A program made the translations under genes and the position numbers. A stretch of DNA of 64,000 nucleotides from Mycolicibacterium tokaiense. Lineage in GTDB: Bacteria > Actinomycetota > Actinomycetes > Mycobacteriales > Mycobacteriaceae. Under the pieces are notes generated by a model, which was not told where the DNA came from, searched no databases, and worked only from the letters and a program-made list of their open reading frames with translations. The stretch is from assembly GCF_010725885.1 (NCBI RefSeq), contig NZ_AP022600.1, positions 5,766,001 to 5,830,000 on the forward strand. The letters run 5' to 3'. This document shows positions 32,262 through 44,298 of the stretch, piece after piece; position 1 is the first letter of the stretch; each line of letters starts with the position of its first letter.

Positions 32262-32726
32262 TCATTCCGACGACAGCGCCGCCAGCGCGTCCACCCAGAG
32301 TCCCTGCTCGCGCGGCTCACCGGGCTGCTTCATCTCGGCGAACGTGATCAGGCCACGCTTGTCCACCACGAACGTGCCCCGATTGGGCACGCCCGCAACA
32401 TCGTTGAACACGCCGTACTCGGCGGCGACGGCGCCGTGCGGCCAGAAGTCGGACAGCACCGGAAAGGTGAACCCACGCTGGGTGGCCCAGACCTTGTGGG
32501 TGGGCGGCGGGCCGACGGACAGGGTCAGCACGGCGGTGGAGTCGTTCTGATACCTCGCCAGGTTGTCGCGGATGGCGTCCAGCTCACCCTCGCAGATGCC
32601 GGTGAACGCCAGCGGGAAGAACACCAGCAGGACATTTTTGGCACCCCGGTACGAACGCAGGGTCACAGCGCGCCCGTTCTGGTCCTTCAGACTGAAATCG
32701 GGGGCGCTGCTGCCGATCGTCACCAT
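32262..32726 (-). CDS. ahpE: One-cysteine peroxiredoxin AhpE
   Basis: 154 residues. The peroxidatic cysteine C45 lies in F-T-G-I-C-E-G-E, matching C45 of M. tuberculosis AhpE, with the preceding F-F-P-L-A-F-T typical of the active-site loop and the later R arginine in V-P-N-R-G-T-F. No resolving cysteine is present, so it needs an external thiol such as mycothiol/mycoredoxin, as reported for the family. It reduces peroxides and peroxynitrite in the cytosol. Followed closely upstream by the DUF3052 gene in the same order as Rv2238c-Rv2239c. Confidence 0.93.
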   Translation of the reverse strand: MVTIGSSAPDFSLKDQNGRAVTLRSYRGAKNVLLVFFPLAFTGICEGELDAIRDNLARYQNDSTAVLTLSVGPPPTHKVWATQRGFTFPVLSDFWPHGAVAAEYGVFNDVAGVPNRGTFVVDKRGLITFAEMKQPGEPREQGLWVDALAALSSE

Positions 32727-33152
32727 CTAGCGACGAGGAGCCTTCGCGGTCTTGGGCTGCACCAGCCGGCTCCCGATCCAGTCCCCCAGGTTGGCCGAGG
32801 AGGTCTGCATCAGCCCCGCGGTGGGCGCCGATTCGGCGATCTCCGCCGGCAGTACGTGCCCCGGCTTACCGGTCTTGGGTGTCAACACCCAGATCACACC
32901 GTCGTCGGCCAGCGGGGTGATGGCGTCCATCAGGGCGTCCACCAGATCACCGTCGTCGTCGCGCCACCACATCAGCACGACGTCGATGACCTCATCCGCG
33001 TCCTCATCGAGGAGCTCGCCACCGCTGGCATCCTCGACATCGGCGCGGATGTCGTCGTCGGTGTCCTCGTCCCAGCCCAACTCCTGGACAACCTGACCTT
33101 TTTGGATGCCCAGACTGCGGGCGTAGTTCGCTGCGTTGTCCGCCGCGACCAC
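32727..33152 (-). CDS. DUF3052 protein (Rv2239c-type)
   Basis: 141 residues from GTG 33152, chosen because a perfect AGGAGGT site precedes it and homologues begin V-A-A-D. The sequence is very acidic in the middle (D-E-D-T-D-D-D-I-R-A-D-V-E-D, then D-A-D-E-V-I-D-V) with V-L-M-W-W-R-D-D-D and a W-V-L-T-P-K-T-G core of the DUF3052 fold. Function is unknown. The family is conserved across actinobacteria. It directly abuts ahpE and is likely co-transcribed. Confidence 0.88.
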   Translation of the reverse strand: MVAADNAANYARSLGIQKGQVVQELGWDEDTDDDIRADVEDASGGELLDEDADEVIDVVLMWWRDDDGDLVDALMDAITPLADDGVIWVLTPKTGKPGHVLPAEIAESAPTAGLMQTSSANLGDWIGSRLVQPKTAKAPRR

Positions 33153-33269
33153 CGTGGGACCTCCTAATTGTTCATGACACATGTGCGCTTGTCTCATAGT
33201 CGCACAGAGCGCAGGCGCAGGTGACAGCAGACACAGCGGGAGTTCCGCGGGATTGCCGGCACGGCGGGC

Positions 33270-33818
33270 TCAGTAGAAGCCGTCACACAGGTTCAAAGCA
33301 TTCGATCGCGAGTCGTTCAGGCCGGTGACGGCGTCGTTGAATTCGCCCGCGGGCACCCGCGTCAGCACCGCCGTGGCGGTGGCCCGGGCGGCATCCACCC
33401 AGGCGTTCAGCGCGTCGCGGAGCTCCGGTGGCAGGGTGTCGTCGATGTCTGCGAGCACCACGTCAGCGCTGCGGTTGAGCGCCTCACCGGCCGCCCCCTC
33501 GGTGGCGATGCCGTCACCGCCGGCGTTCATCGAGTCCACGTAGACGTTCAGCGCGTCGATGGCATCAGCACTGGTGGTGCTCATGGTCTCGCAGGCGGTG
33601 TGTACGGCCTCGACGGTGAGCGATCCCTGGCGTTCGGACTCACGGGCACTCGAGGTCGCGGCCGACGCGGACAGCGACTCCGACACCGAGGTCCGGTAGG
33701 CGGGCGCGTCGGAGGCGTCGACGGTGGGCGTACCGTCGGTGATGCTGCTGCAGCCGATCGCCGCCATCAGCATCACCGCGGCCATCCCCAGCGCCACCCG
33801 CAGCCGTCCGATCAGCAC
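33270..33818 (-). CDS. Hypothetical lipoprotein (Rv2240c-type)
   Basis: 182 residues from a GTG at 33818. The signal peptide ends with M-A-A-I-G-C-S-S, a lipobox with C23. The mature region has a Ser/Ala-rich linker and then a helical domain with two cysteines (H-T-A-C-E-T and N-L-C-D-G-F-Y at the end) that may pair. No catalytic motif is seen. Gene order matches Rv2240c beside Rv2239c, divergent from aceE. Function unknown. Confidence 0.8.
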   Translation of the reverse strand: MLIGRLRVALGMAAVMLMAAIGCSSITDGTPTVDASDAPAYRTSVSESLSASAATSSARESERQGSLTVEAVHTACETMSTTSADAIDALNVYVDSMNAGGDGIATEGAAGEALNRSADVVLADIDDTLPPELRDALNAWVDAARATATAVLTRVPAGEFNDAVTGLNDSRSNALNLCDGFY

Positions 33819-33951
33819 AGATACAGACGGTACCGGCTCGGCGGCGCCTTCACGGTCCGACCATCACAGATCCGCTCGCCTCAACCGATCCACGTGCGGA
33901 AAGATGGGAGAGGTAGGACACCCCCTACGCCCTCAATTTAGGAGTAGCGCG

Positions 33952-36741
<2,790 letters not shown>

Positions 36742-36747
36742 CCGGCT

Positions 36748-36810
36748 CGCCGAGACTGCACCGAGTGCGCCGTCAGCACCCCCGACGGCGCACCGTGTGC
36801 AGTCTCGGCG
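36748..36810. repeat. Double nested inverted repeat between aceE and mabR
   Basis: Outer arms CGCCGAGACTGCAC (36748-36761) and GTGCAGTCTCGGCG (36797-36810) are perfect. Inner arms GTGCGCCGTC and GACGGCGCAC (36765-36774, 36784-36793) are perfect too, separated from the outer ones by three unpaired bases on each side. The loop is nine bases. It starts seven bases after the aceE stop and probably acts as a terminator or is a dispersed repeat. Confidence 0.8.
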
Positions 36811-36834
36811 TACAAAAACGCGGCGTAGATTTTA

Positions 36835-38124
36835 GTGGTGGCCGACAATCCGTTCTCCGACCCGCGGTCGCCGCTGGAGATGCTCGGGAACGTGCCCGAG
36901 TCGCTGCGGCGCCGGCTCAAGCAGTACTCCGGGCGGCTGGCCACCGAGACGGTGCAGGCCATGCAGGAGCGGTTGCCGTTCTTCGCCGAGCTGGAGGCAT
37001 CGCAGCGCTCCAGCGTGCAGTTGGTGGTGCAGACCGCGGTGGTGAACTTCGCCGAGTGGCTCAACGACCCGTCCAGCGACGTCGGCTACACCGCCGAGGC
37101 GTTCGCGCTGGTGCCTCAGGACCTCACCCGGCGGGTGGCGCTGCGGCAGACCGTGGACATGGTGCGGGTCACCATGGAGTTGCTCGAGGAACTGGTGCCG
37201 ATGCTGGCCCGCAACGACGAGCAGTCCAAGGCGCTGACGGTCGGCATCCTGCGGTACAGCCGGGATCTTGCCTTCGCCGCCGCCTCGGCCTACGCCGACG
37301 CCGCTGAGGCGCGGGGTTCCTGGGACTCCCGGATGGAAGCCAGCGTGGTCGACGCCGTGGTGCGCGGAGACACCGGGTCGGAACTGCAGTCCCGCGCGGC
37401 GGCGCTGAACTGGGACACCACCGCGCCGGCCACCGTTGTCGTCGGCACTCCCCCGCCCGGGCGGGCGGACTTCGCCAGCGAAGACGTCCGCCTGATCGCG
37501 AACCGGCACGGACGCGCTGCGCTGACCGACGTGCACGGCACCTGGCTGATCGCCATCGTGTCGGGCCATCTGTCGGCCACCGACAGATTCCTGGCGGATC
37601 TGATGAACGCGTTCTCCGACGGCCCGGTGGTGGTGGGCCCGACGGCGCCGATGCTGACGGCGGCGTATCACAGTGCCAATGAAGCGATTTCGGGGATGAA
37701 CGCCGTCGCCGGCTGGTCCGGGGCACCACGCCCGGTAGCGGCCCGGGAACTGCTGCCCGAGCGGGCCCTGCAAGGTGACCAGTCGGCGATAGCAGCACTG
37801 CACACCGACGTGATGCGGCCGCTGGCCGACGCGGGCCCGGCGCTCACCGAGACCCTCGATGCCTACCTGGACTCCGGGGGCGCCATCGAGGCCTGCGCGC
37901 GCACCTTGTTCGTTCATCCAAATACGGTTCGCTACCGCCTCAAGCGCATCACCGATTTCACCGGCCGCGATCCGACCACCCCGCGGGACGCCTACGTGCT
38001 GCGGGTGGCCACGACCGTCGGCAGGCTGACGCAGCATCTGTATTCATCAAGCACGTCAAACACCTCTATGATCCCGATCACAGAGGCGGCCCCAGCGGCC
38101 CCTGGCGCCACACGGGTTCCGTGA
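36835..38124 (+). CDS. mabR: Mycolic acid biosynthesis regulator MabR (PucR-type)
   Basis: 429 residues from a GTG at 36835 (another GTG follows at once). The N-terminal half is helical. The C-terminal helix-turn-helix has the PucR-family ending G-A-I-E-A-C-A-R-T-L-F-V-H-P-N-T-V-R-Y-R then L-K-R-I-T. It sits directly before fabD as Rv2242 does. MabR is reported to bind the fasII promoter and control the operon in response to acyl-CoAs. A perfect candidate operator lies at 38166-38186, after its own stop. The tail is Ser/Pro/Ala-rich. Confidence 0.92.
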   Translation: MVADNPFSDPRSPLEMLGNVPESLRRRLKQYSGRLATETVQAMQERLPFFAELEASQRSSVQLVVQTAVVNFAEWLNDPSSDVGYTAEAFALVPQDLTRRVALRQTVDMVRVTMELLEELVPMLARNDEQSKALTVGILRYSRDLAFAAASAYADAAEARGSWDSRMEASVVDAVVRGDTGSELQSRAAALNWDTTAPATVVVGTPPPGRADFASEDVRLIANRHGRAALTDVHGTWLIAIVSGHLSATDRFLADLMNAFSDGPVVVGPTAPMLTAAYHSANEAISGMNAVAGWSGAPRPVAARELLPERALQGDQSAIAALHTDVMRPLADAGPALTETLDAYLDSGGAIEACARTLFVHPNTVRYRLKRITDFTGRDPTTPRDAYVLRVATTVGRLTQHLYSSSTSNTSMIPITEAAPAAPGATRVP

Positions 38125-38165
38125 CACATATCGAGAAGGTGTCGATGACGTCGCATCACATGCCG

Positions 38166-38186
38166 TTTTGTGGACTTTCCACAAAA
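38166..38186. promoter_or_regulatory. MabR operator before the fasII operon
   Basis: TTTTGTGGA-CTT-TCCACAAAA, nine-base perfect arms. It contains TTTTGT-N9-ACAAAA, the motif I recall as the published MabR site. A CATAAT at 38202-38207 is the likely -10 box of fabD, so the site overlaps the -35 region. Confidence 0.85.
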
Positions 38187-38252
38187 AGATAAGACAAGGT
38201 TCATAATCTCTTACACCGCGCAAAACCGTCTTCACAATGTTCTCTTAATAAC

Positions 38253-39173
38253 GTGACTCAAACGGCTATCGCGCTGCTCGCACCCGGACAGGGTTCGCAG
38301 ACTCCGGGGATGCTGTCCCCGTGGCTCGAACTGCCGGGCGCCGCCGAGCGGATCGCGTCCTGGTCCGCGATCAGCGGCCTGGATCTGGCCCAGCTGGGCA
38401 CTACCGCCACGGCCGAGGAGATCACCGACACCGCGGTCACCCAGCCCCTGGTCGTCGCCGCCACGCTGCTGGCCCACGAAGAGTTGAGCAAGCGGGGCCT
38501 GTTCGCCGACCGCGACCTCGTGATCGCCGGACACTCTGTCGGCGAGATCGCCGCGTACGCCATCGCCGGCGTCATCTCCGCCGACGACGCGGTGGCTCTG
38601 GCCGCCACCCGGGGCGCCGAGATGGCCAAAGCCTGCGCGGACGCGCCCACCGGCATGTCCGCCCTGCTCGGCGGCGACGAGGCCGAGGTGCTGGCCGCGC
38701 TCGACGACTTGGAGCTGGTTCCGGCCAACCGCAACGCCGCAGGTCAGATCGTGGCTGCCGGGCGCCTGGAGGCACTGGCCAAGCTCGCCGAGAACCCGCC
38801 CGCCAAGGCCCGGGTACGCCCGCTGGCCACCGCCGGGGCGTTCCACACCCACTTCATGGCGTCGGCACTGGACGGCTACGCGGCCGCTGCCGCCGCGGTG
38901 AGCACCCACGAGCCGTCCGGCACGCTATTGTCGAATGCCGACGGTCAGCCCGTCGCCTCTGCCGCTGACGCCATGGAGAAGCTCGTGGCCCAGCTGACCA
39001 AGCCGGTGCGCTGGGATCTGTGCACGGCCACCATGCGAGACCACTCCATTGCCGCGATCGTCGAGTTCCCGCCCGCGGGCACCCTCGCCGGTATCGCGAA
39101 ACGTGAACTTCGGGGGACTCCGACGCACGCCGTCAAGACCCCCGCAGACCTGGACACGCTCGCCGAGCTCTGA
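38253..39173 (+). CDS. fabD: Malonyl-CoA:ACP transacylase
   Basis: 306 residues from GTG 38253. The nucleophile serine is S95 in G-H-S-V-G-E, and the histidine partner is expected in A-F-H-T-H-F. The N-terminal A-P-G-Q-G-S-Q and Q-P-L-V-V-A-A oxyanion region complete the family pattern. It moves malonyl groups from CoA to AcpM for mycolic acid chain elongation in the cytosol. First gene of the fasII operon, under a MabR-type operator. Confidence 0.96.
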   Translation: MTQTAIALLAPGQGSQTPGMLSPWLELPGAAERIASWSAISGLDLAQLGTTATAEEITDTAVTQPLVVAATLLAHEELSKRGLFADRDLVIAGHSVGEIAAYAIAGVISADDAVALAATRGAEMAKACADAPTGMSALLGGDEAEVLAALDDLELVPANRNAAGQIVAAGRLEALAKLAENPPAKARVRPLATAGAFHTHFMASALDGYAAAAAAVSTHEPSGTLLSNADGQPVASAADAMEKLVAQLTKPVRWDLCTATMRDHSIAAIVEFPPAGTLAGIAKRELRGTPTHAVKTPADLDTLAEL

Positions 39174-39251
39174 CCGCCCGGCCAGCCAGGACTAGCAAGA
39201 ACAGGACCGGATGTGCCGGTCCGACCAGAAAAATATGAAGGGAGCCACGCA

Positions 39252-39545
39252 GTGGCCGCCAGCCAGCAGGAAATCATCGCCGGTCTCGCCGAGATCATCG
39301 AAGAGGTCACCGGCATCGAGCCGTCCGAAGTGACCCCCGAGAAGAGCTTCGTCGACGACCTGGACATCGACTCGCTGTCGATGGTCGAGATCGCCGTGCA
39401 GACCGAGGACAAGTACGGCGTGAAGATCCCCGACGAGGACCTCGCCGGTCTGCGCACCGTCGGTGACGTTGTTGCCTACATCCAGAAGCTCGAGGAAGAG
39501 AACCCCGAGGCTGCTGCCGCCCTGCGCGAGAAGTTCGCGGAATGA
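39252..39545 (+). CDS. acpM: Meromycolate acyl carrier protein AcpM
   Basis: 97 residues from GTG 39252, after GGGAG. The phosphopantetheine serine is S41 in D-I-D-S-L-S-M-V-E. The N-terminal Q-E-I-I-A-G-L and the [14 protein letters not shown] helix are typical. It carries growing meromycolate chains between the FAS-II enzymes. The C-terminus ends soon after A-A-A-L-R-E-K, lacking the long extension of M. tuberculosis AcpM. The TGA overlaps the kasA start by ATGA. Confidence 0.95.
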   Translation: MAASQQEIIAGLAEIIEEVTGIEPSEVTPEKSFVDDLDIDSLSMVEIAVQTEDKYGVKIPDEDLAGLRTVGDVVAYIQKLEEENPEAAAALREKFAE

Positions 39546-40792
39546 GCCGGCCTTCCACTGCTAACGGCGGTTTCCCCAATGTCGTGGTTACCGCTGTAGA
39601 AGCCACGACCTCGGTTGCGGCCGACGCCGAGGGCACGTGGAAGGCACTGCTCGCCGGCCAGAGCGGTATCCGCGAGCTCACCGACGACTTCGTCACGAAG
39701 TGGGACCTGCCGGTTCGCATCGGCGGTCACCTGGTCGACGGTGTCGACGACCACATGACCCGCCTGGACATGCGCCGCATGTCGTACGTCCAGCGCATGG
39801 GCAAACTGCTGGGCAACCGGCTCTGGGAGAACGCGGGCAAGCCCGAGGTCGACCCAGACCGGTTCGCCGTGGTGATCGGCACGGGCATCGGTGGCGGCGA
39901 GAAGATCGTCGAGACCTACGACTCGATGAACGAGGGCGGCATCCGCAAGGTGTCACCGCTCGCCGTGCAGATGATCATGCCCAATGGCGCTGCCGCGGTC
40001 GTCGGCCTGGAGCTCGGGGCGCGCGCCGGAGTCATCACCCCGGTCTCCGCCTGTTCGTCGGGTTCGGAAGCCATTGCCCACGCGTGGCGCCAGATCGTCA
40101 TGGGTGACGCGGACTTCGCCGTCTGCGGCGGCGTCGAAGGCGGGATCGAGGCACTGCCCATCGCGGCGTTCTCGATGATGCGCGCGATGTCGACCCGTAA
40201 CGACAACCCGGAAGGCGCGTCGCGTCCGTTCGACAAGAACAGGGACGGCTTCGTCTTCGGTGAAGCCGGCGCGCTGATGATCATCGAGACCGAGGAACAT
40301 GCCCTGGCCCGTGGCGCCAAGCCGCTGGCCCGGATCATGGGCGCGGGCATCACGTCGGACGCCTACCACATGGTGGCGCCGGCCGCGGACGGCCTGCGGG
40401 CCGGCCAGGCGATGAAGCGGGCGATGGAGACGGCGGGCTTGGCCCCCGAGGACATCAACCACGTCAACGCCCACGCCACCTCGACGTCGATCGGGGACAC
40501 CGCCGAGGCCAACGCCATCCGGGTCGCCGGTGTGGGGCACGCCGCGGTGTACGCGCCGAAGTCGGCGCTGGGTCACTCGATCGGCGCGGTGGGTGCGCTG
40601 GAATCGATCCTGACCGTGCTGGCGCTGCGTGACGGCGTGATTCCCCCGACACTGAACTACGAGACGCCCGACCCCGAGATCGATCTCGATGTCGTTGCGG
40701 GTGAGCCTCGGTATGGCGACTACCAGTACGCCATCAACAACTCGTTCGGCTTCGGTGGACACAATGTCGCCCTGGCGTTCGGTCGCTATTAG
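39542..40792 (+). CDS. kasA: Beta-ketoacyl-ACP synthase KasA
   Basis: 416 residues. The catalytic triad matches M. tuberculosis KasA in number: C171 in V-S-A-C-S-S-G, H311 in N-A-H-A-T-S-T and H345 in G-H-S-I-G-A. It condenses malonyl-AcpM with acyl-AcpM and is essential in mycobacteria, a known drug target. It is translationally coupled to acpM. kasB follows after 24 bases. Confidence 0.97.
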   Translation: MSRPSTANGGFPNVVVTAVEATTSVAADAEGTWKALLAGQSGIRELTDDFVTKWDLPVRIGGHLVDGVDDHMTRLDMRRMSYVQRMGKLLGNRLWENAGKPEVDPDRFAVVIGTGIGGGEKIVETYDSMNEGGIRKVSPLAVQMIMPNGAAAVVGLELGARAGVITPVSACSSGSEAIAHAWRQIVMGDADFAVCGGVEGGIEALPIAAFSMMRAMSTRNDNPEGASRPFDKNRDGFVFGEAGALMIIETEEHALARGAKPLARIMGAGITSDAYHMVAPAADGLRAGQAMKRAMETAGLAPEDINHVNAHATSTSIGDTAEANAIRVAGVGHAAVYAPKSALGHSIGAVGALESILTVLALRDGVIPPTLNYETPDPEIDLDVVAGEPRYGDYQYAINNSFGFGGHNVALAFGRY

Positions 40793-40816
40793 TCACGAAA
40801 TGAGTTCGGAGCTGTA

Positions 40817-42079
40817 ATGGCAGGGGTCAAGGGACTCTCGACGGGGAACGGGTTTCCCAACGTCGTCGTCACGGGATACACCATGACGACGGCGCTGGCG
40901 ACCGACGCCGACACCACCTGGAGGAAACTGCTCGACGGGGAGAGCGGCATCCGCACGCTCACCGATCCCTTCGTCGAGGAATACGACCTCCCGGTGCGTA
41001 TCGGTGGTCGCCTTCTGGAGGATTTCGACGACGAGCTGACGCGGGTGGAACTGCGTCGGCTGTCGTACCTGCAGAAGATGTCGACGGTGCTCAGCCGGCG
41101 GGTGTGGGAGCACGCCGGCAATCCCGACGTCGACCCCAAACGCCTGATGGTGTCCATCGGTACCGGGATGGGCTCCACCGAGCAGCTCCTGTTCGCCTAC
41201 GAGGGCATGAAGGCCAAAGGCCTGCGCGCGGTGTCCCCGTTGGCGGTCCAGATGTACATGCCCAACGCCGCCGCGGCGGCGGTGGGTCTGGAGCGCAAGG
41301 CCCGGGCCGGGGTGATCACCCCGGTCTCGGCCTGCGCCTCCGGCTCCGAAGGCGTGGCGCAGGCATGGCGCAACATCGTCCTCGGTGAGGCCGATGTCGC
41401 GATCTGCGGCGGCGTCGAGACCCGGATCGAAGCAGTGCCGATCGCCGGCTTCGCCCAGATGCGCATCGTGCTGTCGACCACCAACGACGACCCCCCGGGT
41501 GCCTGCAAGCCGTTCGACAAGGACCGCAACGGCTTCGTCTTCGGTGAAGGCGGCGCGCTGATGGTCATCGAGACCGAGGAGCACGCCAAGGCCCGCGGCG
41601 CCACCATCCATGCCAGGCTGATGGGCGCCTCCATCACCTCCGACGGCTACCACATCGTGGCTCCCGACCCCAACGGCGAGCAGGCCGGCTACGCGATGAC
41701 GCGGGCCATCCAGCTCGCCGGGCTGCAGCCGTCGGATATCGACCACATCAACGCCCACGCCACCGGGACCTCTGTCGGCGATGTCGCCGAGAGCAAGGCG
41801 ATCCGCAATGCCATCGGCGACCACCAGCCCGCGGTCTACGCACCCAAGGGCGCACTGGGTCACTCCGTCGGTGCCGTGGGCGCGGTGGAGTCCATCCTCA
41901 CCGTCCTCGCCATCCGCGAGGGCATCATCCCGCCGACCCGGAACCTGAAGAACCTCGACCCGGAGATCGACCTCGACGTCGTGGCCGGGTCGCCTCGCCC
42001 GGGCAATTACGAGTACGCGATCAACAATTCCTTCGGATTCGGCGGGCACAACGTCGCACTCGCCTTCGGCAAGTACTGA
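40817..42079 (+). CDS. kasB: Beta-ketoacyl-ACP synthase KasB
   Basis: 420 residues. The nucleophile is C173 in V-S-A-C-A-S-G, with histidines in N-A-H-A-T-G-T and G-H-S-V-G-A. It is closely related to KasA. The more hydrophilic start M-A-G-V-K-G and order fit KasB, which extends meromycolate to full length and affects acid-fastness. The ATG follows a TCGGAG site. Third condensing-cluster gene of the fasII operon. Confidence 0.96.
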   Translation: MAGVKGLSTGNGFPNVVVTGYTMTTALATDADTTWRKLLDGESGIRTLTDPFVEEYDLPVRIGGRLLEDFDDELTRVELRRLSYLQKMSTVLSRRVWEHAGNPDVDPKRLMVSIGTGMGSTEQLLFAYEGMKAKGLRAVSPLAVQMYMPNAAAAAVGLERKARAGVITPVSACASGSEGVAQAWRNIVLGEADVAICGGVETRIEAVPIAGFAQMRIVLSTTNDDPPGACKPFDKDRNGFVFGEGGALMVIETEEHAKARGATIHARLMGASITSDGYHIVAPDPNGEQAGYAMTRAIQLAGLQPSDIDHINAHATGTSVGDVAESKAIRNAIGDHQPAVYAPKGALGHSVGAVGAVESILTVLAIREGIIPPTRNLKNLDPEIDLDVVAGSPRPGNYEYAINNSFGFGGHNVALAFGKY

Positions 42080-42101
42080 CGCAACAACGCTAGGAGACTG
42101 C

Positions 42102-43523
42102 ATGACCACCATGGCGCCCGAATCGGTGAACGAGTCGCTGGACCCCCGTGATCCGCTGCTGCGGCTGAGCACCTTCTTCGACGACGGCACCGTGGAACTG
42201 CTGCACGAGCGTGACCGCTCCGGTGTCCTGGCCGCGGCCGGCACCGTCAACGGCGTGCGCACCGTCGCCTTCTGCACCGACGGCACCGTGATGGGCGGCG
42301 CCATGGGTGTGGAGGGCTGCGCACACATCGTCAACGCCTATGACACCGCCATCGAGGAGCAGAGCCCCATCGTGGGTATCTGGCACTCCGGCGGTGCGCG
42401 ACTGGCCGAGGGCGTCAAGGCCCTGCATGCCGTGGGCCTGGTGTTCGAGGCCATGATCCGCGCCTCGGGCTACATCCCACAGATCTCGATCGTGGTCGGA
42501 TTCGCCGCCGGCGGCGCCGCCTACGGCCCCGCCCTGACCGACGTGATCATCATGGCGCCGGAGTCCAAGGTGTTCGTCACCGGGCCCGACGTGGTGCGCA
42601 GCGTCACCGGCGAGGACGTCGACATGGTGTCGCTCGGTGGTCCCGAGGCCCACCACAAGAAGTCCGGCGTGTGCCACATCGTCGCCGACGACGAGCTCGA
42701 CGCTTATGAGCGCGGTCGTCGCCTGGTTGGATTGTTCTGCCAGCAGGGCCATTTCGACCGCACCAAGGCCGAAGCACAGGATTCTGACCTCAAGGCGCTG
42801 CTGCCGGAGTCGGCACGGCGGGCCTACGAGGTGCGTCCGCTCATCAGCGCGCTGCTCGACGAGGGCGTGCCGTTCGAAGAATTCCAGTCCCGCTGGGCCC
42901 CGTCCATCGTCGTGGGCCTGGGCCGGCTGGCCGGGCGCTCGGTCGGTGTGATCGCCAACAACCCGCTGCGCCTGGGCGGCTGCCTGAACTCCGAGAGTGC
43001 CGAGAAGTCAGCACGTTTCGTGCGGTTGTGTGACGCCTTCGGCATCCCGCTGGTGGTCATCGTCGACGTCCCGGGTTATCTGCCCGGCGTCGACCAGGAG
43101 TGGGGCGGCGTGGTCCGTCGCGGCGCCAAGCTGCTGCACGCTTTCGGTGAGGCCACCGTCCCCCGCGTCACGCTGGTGACCCGCAAGATCTACGGCGGCG
43201 CCTACATCGCGATGAACTCCCGGTCGCTGGGCGCCACCAAGGTCTTCGCCTGGCCGGACGCCGAAGTCGCCGTCATGGGCGCCAAGGCCGCGGTCGGCAT
43301 CCTGCACAAGAAGAAGCTGGCCGCCGCCGCTCCCGAGGATCGCGAAGCGCTGCACGAAGAGCTGGCCCTCGAGCACGAGCGCATCGCCGGTGGCGTGGAC
43401 TCGGCCATCGAGATCGGCGTGGTGGACGACAAGATCGACCCCGCCCACACCCGCAGTGTGCTGACGCAGGCGCTGGCCGAAGCTGCCCCCCGCCGCGGCC
43501 GGCACAAGAACATCCCGCTGTAG
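42102..43523 (+). CDS. accD6: Acyl-CoA carboxylase carboxyltransferase beta subunit AccD6
   Basis: 473 residues. Carboxyltransferase signatures include G-G-A-M-G-V-E, the oxyanion G-F-A-A-G-G-A-A-Y-G-P-A-L, and D-V-P-G-Y-L-P-G-V-D-Q-E with G-A-Y-I-A-M in the C-terminal half. With AccA3 it carboxylates acetyl-CoA to malonyl-CoA, the FAS-II substrate. Last gene of the fasII operon. A strong hairpin follows. Confidence 0.96.
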   Translation: MTTMAPESVNESLDPRDPLLRLSTFFDDGTVELLHERDRSGVLAAAGTVNGVRTVAFCTDGTVMGGAMGVEGCAHIVNAYDTAIEEQSPIVGIWHSGGARLAEGVKALHAVGLVFEAMIRASGYIPQISIVVGFAAGGAAYGPALTDVIIMAPESKVFVTGPDVVRSVTGEDVDMVSLGGPEAHHKKSGVCHIVADDELDAYERGRRLVGLFCQQGHFDRTKAEAQDSDLKALLPESARRAYEVRPLISALLDEGVPFEEFQSRWAPSIVVGLGRLAGRSVGVIANNPLRLGGCLNSESAEKSARFVRLCDAFGIPLVVIVDVPGYLPGVDQEWGGVVRRGAKLLHAFGEATVPRVTLVTRKIYGGAYIAMNSRSLGATKVFAWPDAEVAVMGAKAAVGILHKKKLAAAAPEDREALHEELALEHERIAGGVDSAIEIGVVDDKIDPAHTRSVLTQALAEAAPRRGRHKNIPL

Positions 43524-43539
43524 GTCACCTTCTCAGCGC

Positions 43540-43595
43540 GAGCAGACATGAAATCGGGTGGATCCGGCAGGGTTCACCCGATTTTCTGTCTGCTC
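43540..43595 (+). terminator. Hairpin after the fasII operon
   Basis: GAGCAGACA...AAATCGGGTG pairs with CACCCGATTTT...TGTCTGCTC, a long stem with one or two mismatches, 17 bases past the accD6 stop. The T-rich right arm supports termination. Similar arms are common in mycobacterial intergenic DNA, as I recall. Confidence 0.75.
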
Positions 43596-43653
43596 GATGA
43601 GTTCGTGCGCGCCGGATGGTCCAACTCCTATCCACCCACATGAGGAGAACCAG

Positions 43654-44298
43654 GTGACGCAGTTGCTGAGGGTCCAGAACTTCAATGTCTCCGCGGACGG
43701 TTTCGGCGCTGGTGACGGCCAAAGCCTGGAACGGCCTTTCGGCCACGCCGATCCGGGGACGATGTTCGCCTGGTGCGGAGCCACGGCCAGCTGGCCCAAT
43801 CGCACCGAACCCGGGGGCACCCGAGGCCTCGACGACTACTTCACCCGGGATTTCGCCAACAACATCGGCGCCGAGATCATGGGTCGCAACAAGTTCAGTC
43901 CGCAGCGCGGCCCGTGGGCCGACCACGACTGGCGGGGCTGGTGGGGTGACGAACCGCCCTTTCACACTCCGGTGTACGTGATGACCCACCATCTGCGTCC
44001 ATCGTTCACCCTGTCGGACACCACCTTCCACTTCGTCGACGACGATCCGGCCGAGGTGCTGGCTCTCGCCCGGGCCGCAGCCCAGGGCAAGGATGTACGC
44101 CTGGGCGGGGGCGCCACCACCATCCGGCAGTTCCTCGACGCCGACCTGGTCGACACGCTGCACGTCGCCGTGTCACCGCTGGAGCTCGGGTCCGGATCGC
44201 GGCTGTGGGAGTCGCCCACGCAGTTGGACGACAGATTCCACCACGACGTGGTATCCAGCCCTAGCGGCGTCACCCACCACCTGTTCTGGCGGGATTAG
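43654..44298 (+). CDS. RibD C-terminal/dihydrofolate-reductase-like protein
   Basis: 214 residues from GTG 43654, behind GAGGAG. The RibD_C pattern is seen in Q-N-F-N-V-S-A-D-G-F, E-I-M-G-R-N-K-F-S and the NADPH loop R-L-G-G-G-A-T-T-I-R-Q-F. Substrate unknown. It is only loosely similar to the 15879 gene. Convergent with glpD, with the two ends overlapping by four bases. Confidence 0.82.
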   Translation: MTQLLRVQNFNVSADGFGAGDGQSLERPFGHADPGTMFAWCGATASWPNRTEPGGTRGLDDYFTRDFANNIGAEIMGRNKFSPQRGPWADHDWRGWWGDEPPFHTPVYVMTHHLRPSFTLSDTTFHFVDDDPAEVLALARAAAQGKDVRLGGGATTIRQFLDADLVDTLHVAVSPLELGSGSRLWESPTQLDDRFHHDVVSSPSGVTHHLFWRD

